A DNA stretch of 44,600 nt. Origin: Cytidiella melzeri (taxonomy: Eukaryota > Basidiomycota > Agaricomycetes > Polyporales > Irpicaceae). Location of the stretch: assembly GCA_022592445.1 (NCBI GenBank), contig JABYQR010000354.1, forward strand, positions 1-44,600, in the 5' to 3' direction. Each line of letters opens with the position of its first letter. Position 1 is the first letter of the stretch. A program made the translations under genes and the position numbers. This document shows, in pieces, positions 31,859-41,626 of the stretch. The notes beneath the pieces were generated by a model, which saw only the letters and a list, made by a program, of their open reading frames with translations, searched no databases and had not been told where the DNA came from.

Positions 31859-32617
31859 TGACACGGAGACAAGGCTCGACGTGACAGACAGGGACACGAA
31901 GTGGATATCAACGAGGAGGTGGTGGCAGGCGTGTAGCACAGTGCTCTCACCAGCTATCAGACTTTGTACAAGTTGTCTAGCCCCGTAAAGACCAAGTTAG
32001 TATTGGGTACTACTAGCTATGTAGTACAGGAGGGGTTTGCTTACCTAGCCCCGTAAAGACCAAGAGGTCGAGATGGGGGCTAGGAGCGTACATGTAGCTG
32101 CTTATATAGACTTCAGGGACCTGCGCACAGACCATGTTGAGGGCAGGCTTTGCAAGAAGCCATGGGAACGAAGAACAAAAGGACTACCTAAAGGAGAACA
32201 ATAGCTATTGTCTAGACCTTGCCAAGAACTCTACCCGTGAGAGAATCTATCTAAAAGGAGACCAACTATTGTATTCCATTCCCACACCTGTGAGAACATC
32301 CTTCCATAAAGAGAACAATAAGGAAAGAACAATAAGGAGCCCATGTGGACAGTATCTATGACGTCAAACCCTAGCTATGGGCTGAGCCATGTGCTTGTAG
32401 CCATGTGGTCTTACTTAAGCTAAGTCACATGCCAGTGTGACGTAGTAGCAAGTAATGTGACCGTGTGGAGCGTCTAAGCCACGTGATACGGGCGCTTAAT
32501 AGACGTGCAAAGGAGTTTGTGCAGAGAAGGTTGCAACTACGTTGCAGCCCGGAGTTTTACAGATAAAAACAAGAGGTAAATTGTGAAAAATAAGGGCTAA
32601 TCAGGCCATCCATGACA
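31859..32617 (-). repeat. 3' LTR of element C
   Basis: 759 bp, from TGTCATGGATGG at 32617 to CTCCGTGTCA at 31859, preceded on the minus strand by the polypurine tract AGGAGGGGGATAA. Contains TATATAA and ATCTCGACCT about 34 nt later. It differs from the 5' LTR in U3 near the left end (32500-32560), where it matches element A instead. Confidence 0.92.
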
Positions 32618-32782
32618 TTATCCCCCTCCTAAAATCGAGCGTCCTCGCAAAGCATCACTGTGCTGTGGTGATAGAGGTCTTCTACCCGTCTACAGGGATT
32701 CAGCAGAATTGCCCCGATTGTCTAGTCAGAAGGATGCTAGGAAGTTTCTCCCCTTCTGGTGTCGTTGACTCGACGTTACCCG

Positions 32783-33076
32783 TCAGTGTGATGTTCTTGA
32801 GATATCCAGACCGATTTGTTTGTCTTCATCCCAGCTAAGATTGTATGTAGATGGATAGATCGTGAGAAGGAAAGCGGGGTCGGTCTGGGTATTGAATTCC
32901 CAAAAGTGCGAGTGGAGATCTGCAAAGAGTGAAGCTTTGATAACCCGGGGCGCTCCGGGGTTTGCTTTGTAGAAGTCGTCAATCGCTTCTTGACTATTCT
33001 CGAGGTTTTCTACTGGTTCCCAGCTATTGTGTCCGTCTGAATACCCTTCCCATTTGACAAGGAATTGCAATTTCTT
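32783..33076 (-). pseudogene. Chromodomain segment of element C, behind TAG
   Basis: Same as in A and B: KKLQFLVKWEGYSDGHNSWE after the TAG at 33077-33079, in frame with integrase, ending ISRTSH. The region between amber codon and end is conserved among the three copies, more so than parts of pol. Confidence 0.7.
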
Positions 33077-36000
33077 CTAACGTCCGTGTAGCCTGCTGTC
33101 TAGCACCTTTTCGACGACATACTGTTCTTCTCCTTCTATGACGATAGGATCAGGAGGTGGAGGTACGTCTTTGCCGTTGTCGTGCCAGGGACTTAGACGG
33201 TTGATGTGGAAGACGGGGTGAAGTCGGAGATAGCTGGGTAGCTCGAGTTTGTAGTCAAGATCGCCGATGCGTTCGATGACTTTGTACGGACCGAGTTGTC
33301 GAGGACCAAGCTTAGGGGTAGCCTGATGAATCTGGACGTTCTTAGCGTTCAGCCAGACCATGTCCCCTACTTGGAAGACGCGTGGAGAGCGCTTCTCAGA
33401 CTCATAGAGTTGCTTCATCTTTTCTTTGCTTAGACGAAGAGCTGCTTCGGTCTCTTTGCGTACTCGAGCCATATTGTCAAGGCGCTCATCGAGTGATGGG
33501 ATATTGCTTCACTTGCCGACTGGTATGGTGAAGTCGGGGCGATATCCATAGATGACTTCAAACGGTGTTTGTGATATACCCGCATGTACTCGCGAGTTGA
33601 GTGCAAACTCAGCCGCCGGCAGATGATCAACCCAGTTGTATTGTCGTTGCTGACAGAATAGATGCAGGTACTGTTCGATATCCTGGTTTTTGCGTTTGAC
33701 TTTGCCATTTCCTTGCGGATGATAGGCGGTTGTAAAACCAGTCTCTATGCCTAGGCGATAATAGAGCACAAGCATGAAGCACGCTGCAAACTGGGGTCCT
33801 TGGTCAGATAACACCTTCTTGGGAATGCCATGAAGTCGGAATACTTCTTTGTAATGTAGATTGGCAATCCCCTCAGCGTTAACCTTAGCGGTGGTAGGGA
33901 TGATGTGCGTTTGATCAGAGTAATGGTCGACGTAGACCGCGATCAAATCAAATCCCTTAGAAGGTGGTAGCTGAGTGATGAGATCTACTCCAACGTGTTC
34001 CCAAGGTCCGGCCGGAGTCTCCTGAGGCTGTAGTACTGCTTTAGGATGTGGAGCTGACTTGTAACGCTGACAGCGATCACAGCCTAGTACGTAAGTCTCT
34101 ACGAAGGCATTCATCTTCGGCCACCAATAGTGTCGTGAAACTAGCTCTATGGTGCCGTGTTTGCCCGGATGACCAGCCGCGGGTGTGTCATGGCAAGATT
34201 TGACAATTTCATGACGGAGCTCTTTGTTGTTAGGGATATAGAGTTTTCCCTTGTAGTAGATGAGTCCGTCACTCTCTTCCCATTCGAGTAATCCGCCGAC
34301 AAGTTTGCGAGGACCCTTCTTTCGAAGGGTAGCGAGAGCTTGCGCGACTTCTGCTTCTTGTTCCGTGCATTCTCGGATCTTTGATTCGAGCGGAGAAGCA
34401 GTGGCAAGTGCACTGGTAGCAAGGATGCGGAAGTGTTCCGGTTTCAGTACCACCTGATCCTTGTTGTCTTCTTCGTCCGTGACAGCGTGAGAGTGAAGAC
34501 GAGAGAGAGGATCAGCGTGTATCATGGTACTACCGGGCTTGTGAACCAACACGAAGTCGAAGTTGGCCAAAAGTAGTGACCAACGTGCTTGACGTCAAGT
34601 GAGGTGTTGCGCAGTTTTCCAGTACTGCAGGTTCGCGTGATCTGCCCAGATCTCAAACGGTTCCTTGAGCCCCTCAAGGTAGTGGCGCCAATCTTTGAGA
34701 GCCTCGGTGATGGCTAACATCTCCCGATCAAAGATTTCGTAGTTACGCTCTGCTTCAGTCATAGATGCGGACCGGTAGGCGATAGGGTGGTAGAATCCAT
34801 CTTCCTTCGATTTCTGGGAGATGATTCCACCGGTTGCATAGCCCGAGGCATCGACTTCTAGACGTGTAGGGAGTTCAGGGTCCCAGACTGCCAAGATAGG
34901 CTTAGTGGTAAAGGCCTTCTTTAGTAGCGTGAAGGCAGTCTGCTGTGCTGGACCCCAGATGAATGGTACGTCCTTCTTAGTCAGGTCGTGTAGAGGCCGT
35001 GCGTGCTTTGAGAAGTCTTGAATGAAGCGGCGGTAGAAGTTGGCAAACCCGATGAATCCTCTGACTTCTTTGAGGTTCTTGGGTGTGGGCCACGTAGAAA
35101 CTGCTTGGACTTTGACAGGGTCCATAGCTACTTCGCCAGCGCGAATGATCAACCCGAGGTACTCGATCTCAGATTTCTCAAACTCGCACTTTTCCGGACG
35201 AAGATACAGATCGTGTTGCTGAAGTCGCTCGAGGACTTCATGAACAACCTTGCGGTGCTCTGTCAGGTTGTTACTCCAGATTAAGATGTCATCTAGATAG
35301 ACAGCCACCTTGCCCTCGGCTACGAGGTTGGCGAAGATGTTGTCCATCAGAGCTTGGAAGGTAGCGGGTGAGTTTGTGAGGCCAAAGAACATGACTTTAG
35401 GTTCGAAAAGTCCTCGGTTGGTAACAAAAGCCGCTTTGTATTCATCTCCTTCTTTGATGCGGACATTGTGATATCCCCAACGAACATCGAACTTGGTGAA
35501 GATCTTTGCACCCTTGAGCTTGTTGATAATGTCGGTAGCAAGCGGTAGTGGGTAACGGTTCTTTACTGTGATGTCGTTGAGTTTGCGGTAGTCCTGAATA
35601 AGTCGGAGTTTGTTGTCCTTCTTTTTGATGAAGAAGACTGGAGAAGCCATCGGAGACTTAAAAGGCGTGATGTAACCTTTTGATAGGTTCTCCTGAATGA
35701 ACTTGTCAAGCTCGGCTTGTTCGTTCAGGGGCATAGGATAAACTTTCGATTTGATGGTCTCAGGAGCGTCTGGTTTGAGATCAATCGAATGGTCCCAGGG
35801 CTGATGCTGGGGTAGCCGATTAGACTCTTCCTCAGAGAAGACTTTAGCGTGTCGGTGGTACTCTGATGGAACGATGTCTTCGAAGGAGCGCTGAGCTTTA
35901 GCTTCGTTTGCTTCGGCAGCAAGCTTAGTAGAGTAGGTGAAGCCGGCCATACACCAGGCTTCGTCAGTGGTGTCTTGGATAATACCGGGTTTGACCCACT

Positions 36001-36583
36001 GTCTACGTTCTTTGCGGTTACCGTCAACCTTCTGGAAAGGTTCATCAGGAGATTCTTCCGAGCCGCTCGGAATTGTCATTTCTCCTTTTTCCCAGTTCAC
36101 GGTAGGGTTTACGCGTTTGAGCCATGGTAGCCCAAGTATGATGTCTTCTGGACCTAAATCCGTGACAAGAAACTCTGCCTTTTCTGTGTGGTCTCCAACA
36201 GTAAGTGTAAGGCGAACAAAGTGCGTTAATCCGCCAGCTTTATTCTTAGTTCCGTCGATATTGTGCAATGAGATAACCCTTTCAAGCGGGTGCTGAATAA
36301 TCTTATGCTTTTTGACGAACTGATGACTGATGAATAAAGCTGTAGCTCCTGAATCAATCATGGCAGGAATGCGAATGCTTCTATTCAGACCTTTTACTAG
36401 TACATGTATTCGGAAATGGGACGATAACCGGTCTAGAGACGATATAGTACATGCAGAGACAGTAGACGACGGGCACGGAGTTGCTATGGTACACGAGGCA
36501 GAAGACGAGGAAGACGACGAAGGAGACAAGGACAGGGTATCTGGGGGACTCGCCGCTGCGGCTGTGTCACGAGTCCACTTCAA
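33077..36583 (-). pseudogene. Pol polyprotein of element C, two premature stops
   Basis: One frame, about 1,168 codons, with TGA at 34595-34597 (end of RNase H, after TAQHLT) and TGA at 33509-33511 (after the integrase core, PVGK). Protease MIDSGATALF is intact, RT has VYLDDILIWSNN, RNase H and the HHCC finger (GCDRC) are complete. The integrase core has DLITQ and SDQGPQF but Lys at the Glu position (GNGKVKRKNQ). It starts at TTG 36583, in -1 phase to gag, at a GGTTTTTTG run. At the second stop B reads CAA, so an ancestral CGA probably decayed differently in each copy. Confidence 0.9.
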
Positions 36584-37839
36584 AAAACCGCATTAATTTT
36601 TGCTGCCATCTCATCCATTTGCTTTTTCTGGATGTCAAGCATGTCCTTGAGCGCAGCAATTTTAGCATCCTTGTCGCTGGACGCGTCTTGCTTGGCTGCA
36701 GTAGTAGTGGTCGACGAGGTCGACGAGGTTGCAGCGACTTTTTGTCCCTTAGGGATGCCTTGGAGCCGTTTCAGGCAAACTGCCCCCCAGTGACCGGTAC
36801 CACCGCAGTGGTTGCAGACCGGGTCGTCTGGGTGCTTTGAATCCCTCTTTATGTGGCTCTCAGAACCACAAACCGAACAGCGCTTGCTCATCTCTTTCTT
36901 CCATCTCTGGAAGATCTCTTGCTTGCCTAGCCCTGCGAAGAGCGCATCGAAGGAGGCAGAGAAACGGGAGGCGTCGATCTCCATAGCGTTGGGATTGCGG
37001 AAGGCCTGCTGGTGGGACTTGCCGTGTCCCGACGAGCTGTCAACCATGACTTTGCCTGTGCTATTTCGCAAATCGGCGAGCTGAGCGTCAACTGCTTTAC
37101 ACTGCTCCTTCAGTGCATCGTAGGTTGTAGCGCGGGTCTGGAAATAAGAGACGCGCTGAAGGTACTCTGTACTCAAGCTCGACTTGAGACGGTCGAAAAG
37201 GTCCTGCTGGCTCCAGCCAGTGCGAGGGGCCCAGGTCTCGAACTCCGAGATGTGGGCGGCGAATGTCTTGTTACCCTGCTTCATGCCGGTAACCTTAGTC
37301 TTGGCCTCCATGACCGCGTCAATAGGCTCAAACTTTGCCTTGAAGGCCTCGATAAACGTGTCCCAGTCATTTCCAAATGCTGGTTTGCTATTGGCCAACT
37401 CCTCGATGTGAGGGCGAGCCCAGTCGGCAGCGTCGTCCTGCATAAACGACAAGGCGCTGGTGATGAGTTTGTGAGGATCGAAGATCCTCGCGCCATTGTT
37501 GTCCACTAGGACCTGGCCTTGCGTGTCTTGCTGGAAGAACGCTTTTCCTTGATTTTGCGCCCATACTATGAACGCATGGCGGAAGAGCCGGGCTTCCGAC
37601 GAGGTTTTCCCCTTGAAGGAGATTGGTTTCTCGACGATGCTTCTTTCCCGAGAAGCGTGGGTAGCAGCGGCAACCGCCGGTGCCTGTGCAGCTGCAAGTG
37701 CAGCCACCTGATTGGTAAGGTCTACCATCTTTTGTGTCAGGACGCCCAACATGTTTAGGACATCTTGCTGGCTCAGGTTGGCAACTGGGGCAGCAGGGGC
37801 AGCAGGGGCAGCAGGAGCGGCGGGCTGATTCGGATCCAT
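36580..37839 (-). CDS. Gag of element C
   Basis: Intact 419-residue Gag: MDPNQPAAP with an Ala/Pro repeat, an Ala-rich helix, capsid-like core (LFRHAFIVWAQNQGKAFFQQ, WDTFIEAFKAKFEPIDAVME, WSQQDLFDRLKSSLSTEYLQ), two zinc-knuckle-like motifs (CSVCGSESH, incomplete, and canonical CNHCGGTGHWGAVC at about residues 350-363) and a Ser/Thr-rich tail with a helical end. It binds and packages the genomic RNA. It stops at TGA within the T6 run that precedes pol. How translation reaches its ATG past ORF1 is not known. Confidence 0.85.
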   Translation of the reverse strand: MDPNQPAAPAAPAAPAAPVANLSQQDVLNMLGVLTQKMVDLTNQVAALAAAQAPAVAAATHASRERSIVEKPISFKGKTSSEARLFRHAFIVWAQNQGKAFFQQDTQGQVLVDNNGARIFDPHKLITSALSFMQDDAADWARPHIEELANSKPAFGNDWDTFIEAFKAKFEPIDAVMEAKTKVTGMKQGNKTFAAHISEFETWAPRTGWSQQDLFDRLKSSLSTEYLQRVSYFQTRATTYDALKEQCKAVDAQLADLRNSTGKVMVDSSSGHGKSHQQAFRNPNAMEIDASRFSASFDALFAGLGKQEIFQRWKKEMSKRCSVCGSESHIKRDSKHPDDPVCNHCGGTGHWGAVCLKRLQGIPKGQKVAATSSTSSTTTTAAKQDASSDKDAKIAALKDMLDIQKKQMDEMAAKINAVF

Positions 37840-38087
37840 GTCTTCTTTCGTGATCAGATGACGATTTTCTTCGGAGGGCGGTTGATAGGTCTCTGCGTAA
37901 TACTCGTGTTCGATTGCTTCAGTGGGGTCTAACTGATTTAATCAATTAGGGCACGGTTGGTTATCACACTCGTAGAAGGATCCCTCGTTTGCTCGAAAGT
38001 GGTCGTCTGTTACCGAGATGGGATCGAAGAAATGGATACAATTATTGCAGATCAAAGACGTGGCGGGCAAAACTTCTGGACTATCTA
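37840..38087 (-). pseudogene. CPN segment of element C
   Basis: Between the ORF1 stop and the Gag ATG, an open frame reads LDSPEVLPATSLI, CNNCIHFFDP, then CDNQPCPN, interrupted by a TGA at 37942-37944, then LITKEDMDP into Gag. The Cys/His pattern C-x2-N/C-x-HhFD ... C-x-x-QPCPN recurs in B and F and more loosely in J. It may bind metal. The TGA replaces an Arg codon present in B. Confidence 0.5.
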
Positions 38088-38811
38088 ATCCAGTCGAAGT
38101 AGCTATCTCTGTTAACTACGTTAAGCTGGGCAAGAACTTTGCTATAATTCTTGCAAAGCTGCTTAAACGAGATCTTCCCAATTGCTTTGCAACCCCAGTC
38201 TAGGAGTTGCCACTCGCGGTCTGTTGTGACTGGCGCGAGTTCGTCAAGTCGATTAAGGAAGCGGTTGACTTTATTGACGAGGTGAAACAGAGCGCGGCGG
38301 TGGTCAGGGTCTGCGCAATGGAGAAGTTCTTGAAGCTCCGTGAGAGCTTGTAGTCGTGTGCGGACAGCGGTGAGCTTAGGCTTGAAGATGCCTACAAGGT
38401 CGACTGGTGACAACTTTTTGAAGTCAATCAGTACCGGTTTGGGTGCAGCGGAAGCGGGAGTGGGCGGAGGAAGTTTGGCAAGTCGCTCAGCGAGAGTCGG
38501 CTTGTGAGTTTGTTGCTCAGCAAGAGTGCGAGCACGTTCCTCGGCTGCACGTTCTCCGTATGCTCGGGCAGAAGCGCGAAGTTGTTGATTTTCCTTGTAA
38601 GAGGGGACGGTGAGGGTGATGCCTTTAACAGGCGGCTTCTTTGATACGTACTTCGCAACGTTGACGAGGTCTTTGTCAGACCAGCGATGAGGTTGACCGC
38701 TCGTACGCTTGGCAGCGAGAGCGTCGAGGAAAGATGGGGGGAGGCACCTCTTGAGCTGAGGCTCGTTCGTAGAGAGGTCCTTGGAAAAACGGGTGCGCGT
38801 GTCCTTAGGCA
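38081..38811 (-). CDS. ORF1 protein of element C (unknown function)
   Basis: 243 residues, uninterrupted, starting MPKDTRTRFSKDLS if the leader intron is spliced (A at 38884 plus TG at 38811-38810), ending DSYFDWIR. N-terminal part: PPSFLDALAAKRTS and WSDKDLVNVAKYVSKK. Middle: Glu/Arg-rich helix (RASARAYGERAAEERARTLA). C-terminal part: LIDFKKLSPVDLVGIFKPKL, leucine-rich helices, and the conserved EWQLLDWGCKAIGKISF. I recognise no known fold. Best-preserved member of the ORF1 family in the window. Confidence 0.65.
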
Positions 38812-38883
38812 CTGAACAACGCAGGGGGTAGAAACGGACGACGTAAGTAGTAGCTCAACGGTATGGAAAGACCGGAGACGTAC
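38812..38883 (-). other. Leader intron of element C whose removal creates the ORF1 ATG
   Basis: 72 nt with donor GTACGT (38883) and acceptor GTTCAG (ending 38812). The upstream exon ends TTGACG-A and the next begins TGCCTAAGGACACG, so the spliced RNA reads ATG-CCT-AAG-GAC. Donor and acceptor neighbourhoods are conserved with B. An internal CCGTTGAGCTAC or TACTTAC could serve as branch region. Confidence 0.65.
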
Positions 38884-38945
38884 TCGTCAAACAGGAATAA
38901 ACTTTTTTAAACGGTGGGAATGGGGGAACCCAGGGTTTCACAACG

Positions 38946-38955
38946 ATCTCGACCT
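38946..38955 (-). promoter_or_regulatory. Self-primer binding site of element C
   Basis: AGGTCGAGAT on the minus strand, two bases inside the LTR end (CA-TT), is the exact reverse complement of ATCTCGACCT in the LTR, about 34 nt downstream of TATATAA. Confidence 0.7.
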
Positions 38956-38957
38956 AA

Positions 38958-40443
38958 TGACACGGAGACAAGGCTCGACGTGACAGACAGGGACACGAAG
39001 TGGATATCGACAAGGAGGTGGTGGCAGGCGTGTAGCACAGTGCTCTCACCAGCTATCAGACTTTGTACAAGTTGTCTAGCCCCGTAAAGACCAAGTTAGT
39101 ATTGGGTACTACTAGCTATGTAGTACAGGAGGGGTTTGCTTACCTAGCCCCGTAAATGACATGGATAGTCCAACAGAGACCGGATTTTTCCAACAATATC
39201 ACAAGTTTACAGCCTTGGGCGCCTATCTAGAGCGCTTATTTTCCGGCTAGGAGTGTTACCGGACCTAACCCTAACCCGGGTCACGTGACATCCTGCCTTA
39301 TTTATCAATAGTCCAGACCCAAACCCTAGACTCAGTCTGGAGCGGTTCCAGATCAACCTAGGCTATTGTTCTATTGTTCCTCTTCCATTGATGGGGATTC
39401 CCCAGGGATTCCCCCAGGTCTTATTGTTCTATTGTTCTTATCCTATTATTGTTCTACGCACCCTGGTCCTTGACAGTTACTCAGGTCCTTGACAGTTACT
39501 CAGGTCCTTGACAGTTACTCAGGTCCTTGACAGTTACCCTGGTTCTTTATTGTTCTATTGTTACTCCAGTCCCTAGTGTGGGAACTGGTGCACAGACCAC
39601 CCAGACCCAGTATATATAGTACCCCTTACCCTCCCTGGTTCTGCATCTTGACCTCTTCGTCATTTGCACTGCCAGGTGAGTTACTCCATGTAACCTAGTA
39701 TAAGCATAATATTAACTTCGTCATTTGCACTGCCAGTATCCGGCCTCTGAGCCTGCTTGCCTGCTTATCATCGACTTTGACCTTGTTGTCGTCGTTGGAG
39801 ATCCACTTCCACTTCCTCTCCCCTCTTCTCTGCCCTTGTGTAGGGTTTAGCAGTACAGCAGCAGTCGCTCCGCGACAGTAAAGACCAAGAGGTCGAGATG
39901 GGGGCTAGGAGTGTACATGTAGCTGCTTATATAGACTTCAGGGACCTGCGCACAGACCATGTTGAGGGCAGGCTTTGCAAGAAGCCATGGGAACGAAGAA
40001 CAAAAGGACTACCTAAAGGAGAACAATAGCTATTGTCTAGACCTTGCCAAGAACTCTACCCGTGAGAGAATCTATCTAAAAGGAGACCAACTATTGTATT
40101 CCATTCCCACACCTGTGAGAACATCCTTCCATAAAGAGAACAATAAGGAAAGAACAATAAGGAGCCCATGTGGACAGTATCTATGACGTCAAACCCTAGC
40201 TATGGGCTGAGCCATGTGCTTGTAGCCATGTGGTCTTACTTAAGCTAAGTCACATGCCAGTGTGACGTAGTAGCAAGTAATGTGACCGTGTGGAGCATCT
40301 AAGCCACGTGATACGGGCGCTTAATAGACGTGAAAAGGGAGTTTATGCAGAGAAGACTGCAACTGAGCTACAGCCCGGAGTTTTACAGATAAAAACAAGA
40401 GGTAAATTGCGAAAATTAAGGGCTAGTCAGGCCATCCATGACA
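38958..40443 (-). repeat. 5' LTR of element C, split by solo LTR H
   Basis: Ends TGTCATGGATGG (40443) and CTCCGTGTCA (38958). Without the H insertion and one GTAAA duplication it is 760 bp, matching the 3' LTR in length. It differs from the 3' LTR in U3 near 40330-40375. Promoter TATATAA near 39928. Confidence 0.9.
39157..39877 (+). repeat. Solo LTR H of another gypsy family
   Basis: TGACATGGATAG to CCGCGACA, 721 bp, flanked by GTAAA (39152-39156 and 39878-39882). TATATATA starts at 39611, and ATCTTGACCT lies 34 nt later at 39645, which predicts a primer site AGGTCAAGAT in the parent element. Four tandem 19-bp units (GGTCCTTGACAGTTACTCA, 39465-39537) lie in U3. No internal sequence remains. 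Confidence 0.9.
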
Positions 40444-40448
40444 GAATC

Positions 40449-41104
40449 CTTTCCAACACATGTGCACGAGGTTGCCCACTTTCGAGGTTTCAGGAGGCTC
40501 GTAGACTGCGATGTATGGATCTGGATGATCGTTGGCTTGTAGTCTGAGTTGAAAGTTGCAGTTAAGGTGCTATGTACTGGGGTCACGCCTCGCACTCGTC
40601 TTTCTGAGCCTAGACACACCATACCGACCCACTCAAACAATGCAGACACCTCTTCCTCCCAATCCTCTTTGTCCTGTGGATGAGATGCAAGCAGAGGTGT
40701 CGGTATGTGCGCAGTACGTGTTATCTGTGTGATGGGGCATATTTCGTGTCTGTCTCCTTCCAAGTTATTTGTATTTGTCTTGGCCTCGTGATGAAAAACG
40801 ACCTCCCAAAGCCCCCTACCCTGGTCCCAGCTTTCGATCGAGTGTTTCAATTTGGAAGACAGCTGTGCCAGTTGCTGCAAAGAGATTCTATAGGCTGTCG
40901 AAATCGAATTTAAACTCACTAGAAACGGGAGCAACAGGCCCAAAGCTCACACTTTGTCTCTTCATGTTCCTTCCAAGGTAGTCGCGTCCCATCTCCGCTG
41001 CTAAACCTCTGCCACGTGTCTTTTCCCATCGAGATCGACAGTGTTTCACTGTCAAAGCACCACAAATCGTCATCATGAGGTCCAGGAAGGCCCACGGCTA
41101 CCAC
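40449..41104 (-). pseudogene. RPP40: RPP40-like RNase P/MRP subunit, N-terminal and middle part
   Basis: Minus-strand pieces: LWCFDSETLSISMGKDTWQR (near 41040), LQQLAQLSSKLKHSIESWDQ (near 40880), VSALFEWVGMVCLGSER (near 40620) and, in another frame after a probable intron, LQANDHPDPYIAVYEPPETS then VGNLVHMCWKGF up to the GAATC duplication. The last two runs are typical of fungal RPP40. Exon borders are uncertain and at least one splice site looks damaged. The gene is severed by element C; its remaining end lies at 31858. Confidence 0.6.
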
Positions 41105-41465
41105 CGACCTAGTAGCCGCACCTCAAATAAGCAATCCACCAACGTCAATCATGCTGACACCCACCTATTGACCTCTTTCCCAGCATCGGTTTCAAAGCGG
41201 TACGCCAGAGCATACTGTATAAAATCTGGCAGGCTCCATTGGCATCGACGGTATGTTGTGGTCAACTGACTCAGTCTTGCTTGGAGGTCCGAGTTGGTTA
41301 GCAGCGGGAACACAATGTCTATCTTCCGTTTTTAGTGAGAAGGAGTCAAAGCAAGTGGGAGTCCACAATTGGACGTACCTGCTGTGTGAATGGACGCGTC
41401 GAGACCAGCTTGTTGATGACATTCGTCTCTGAACGCGGCAAGGCAAAAGTCCCTGTAGTGCATAA
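41105..41465. other. Upstream region of the RPP40-like locus, exons unclear
   Basis: More N-terminal RPP40 coding sequence should lie here if the gene was once complete, but I could not identify it with confidence in any frame. Confidence 0.3.
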
Positions 41466-41626
41466 GGGCCTGATCGGTGCCGCATTATGTAGTCGACTTA
41501 TAAATAATCTCCCACCAATAAGGACATAAGTTGCTGTGGAAATAAGTCGAATTAAGCGCTGGATTATTTTATCTGGCGGGGGATTATTCCATCATGCGAC
41601 TACATAATGCGCAGCCGATCAGGCCC
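41466..41626. mobile_element. PIF/Harbinger (Tourist)-type MITE
   Basis: 161 bp with about 29-bp imperfect terminal inverted repeats: GGGCCTGATCGG with CGCATTATGTAGTCG at the left, and CGACTACATAATGCG with CCGATCAGGCCC at the right. It is flanked by a TAA target duplication on both sides (41463-41465, 41627-41629). GGGCC ends with a TWA duplication are diagnostic of this group. No coding capacity. Confidence 0.8.

Larger units (their letters stand above)
31859..40443 (-). mobile_element. Complete chromodomain Ty3/gypsy element C, inserted in an RPP40-like gene
   Basis: Minus-strand full-length element with GAATC duplications at 31854-31858 and 40444-40448. Order on the minus strand: 5' LTR (split by solo LTR H), self-primer site, leader intron, ORF1, CPN, gag, pol, chromodomain, polypurine tract, 3' LTR. 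Native length without H and its duplication is about 7.86 kb. It is the best-preserved copy: ORF1, gag with zinc knuckles and protease Asp are intact. Pol has two premature TGA codons, a TAG before the chromodomain and the integrase Glu-to-Lys change. Confidence 0.93.
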
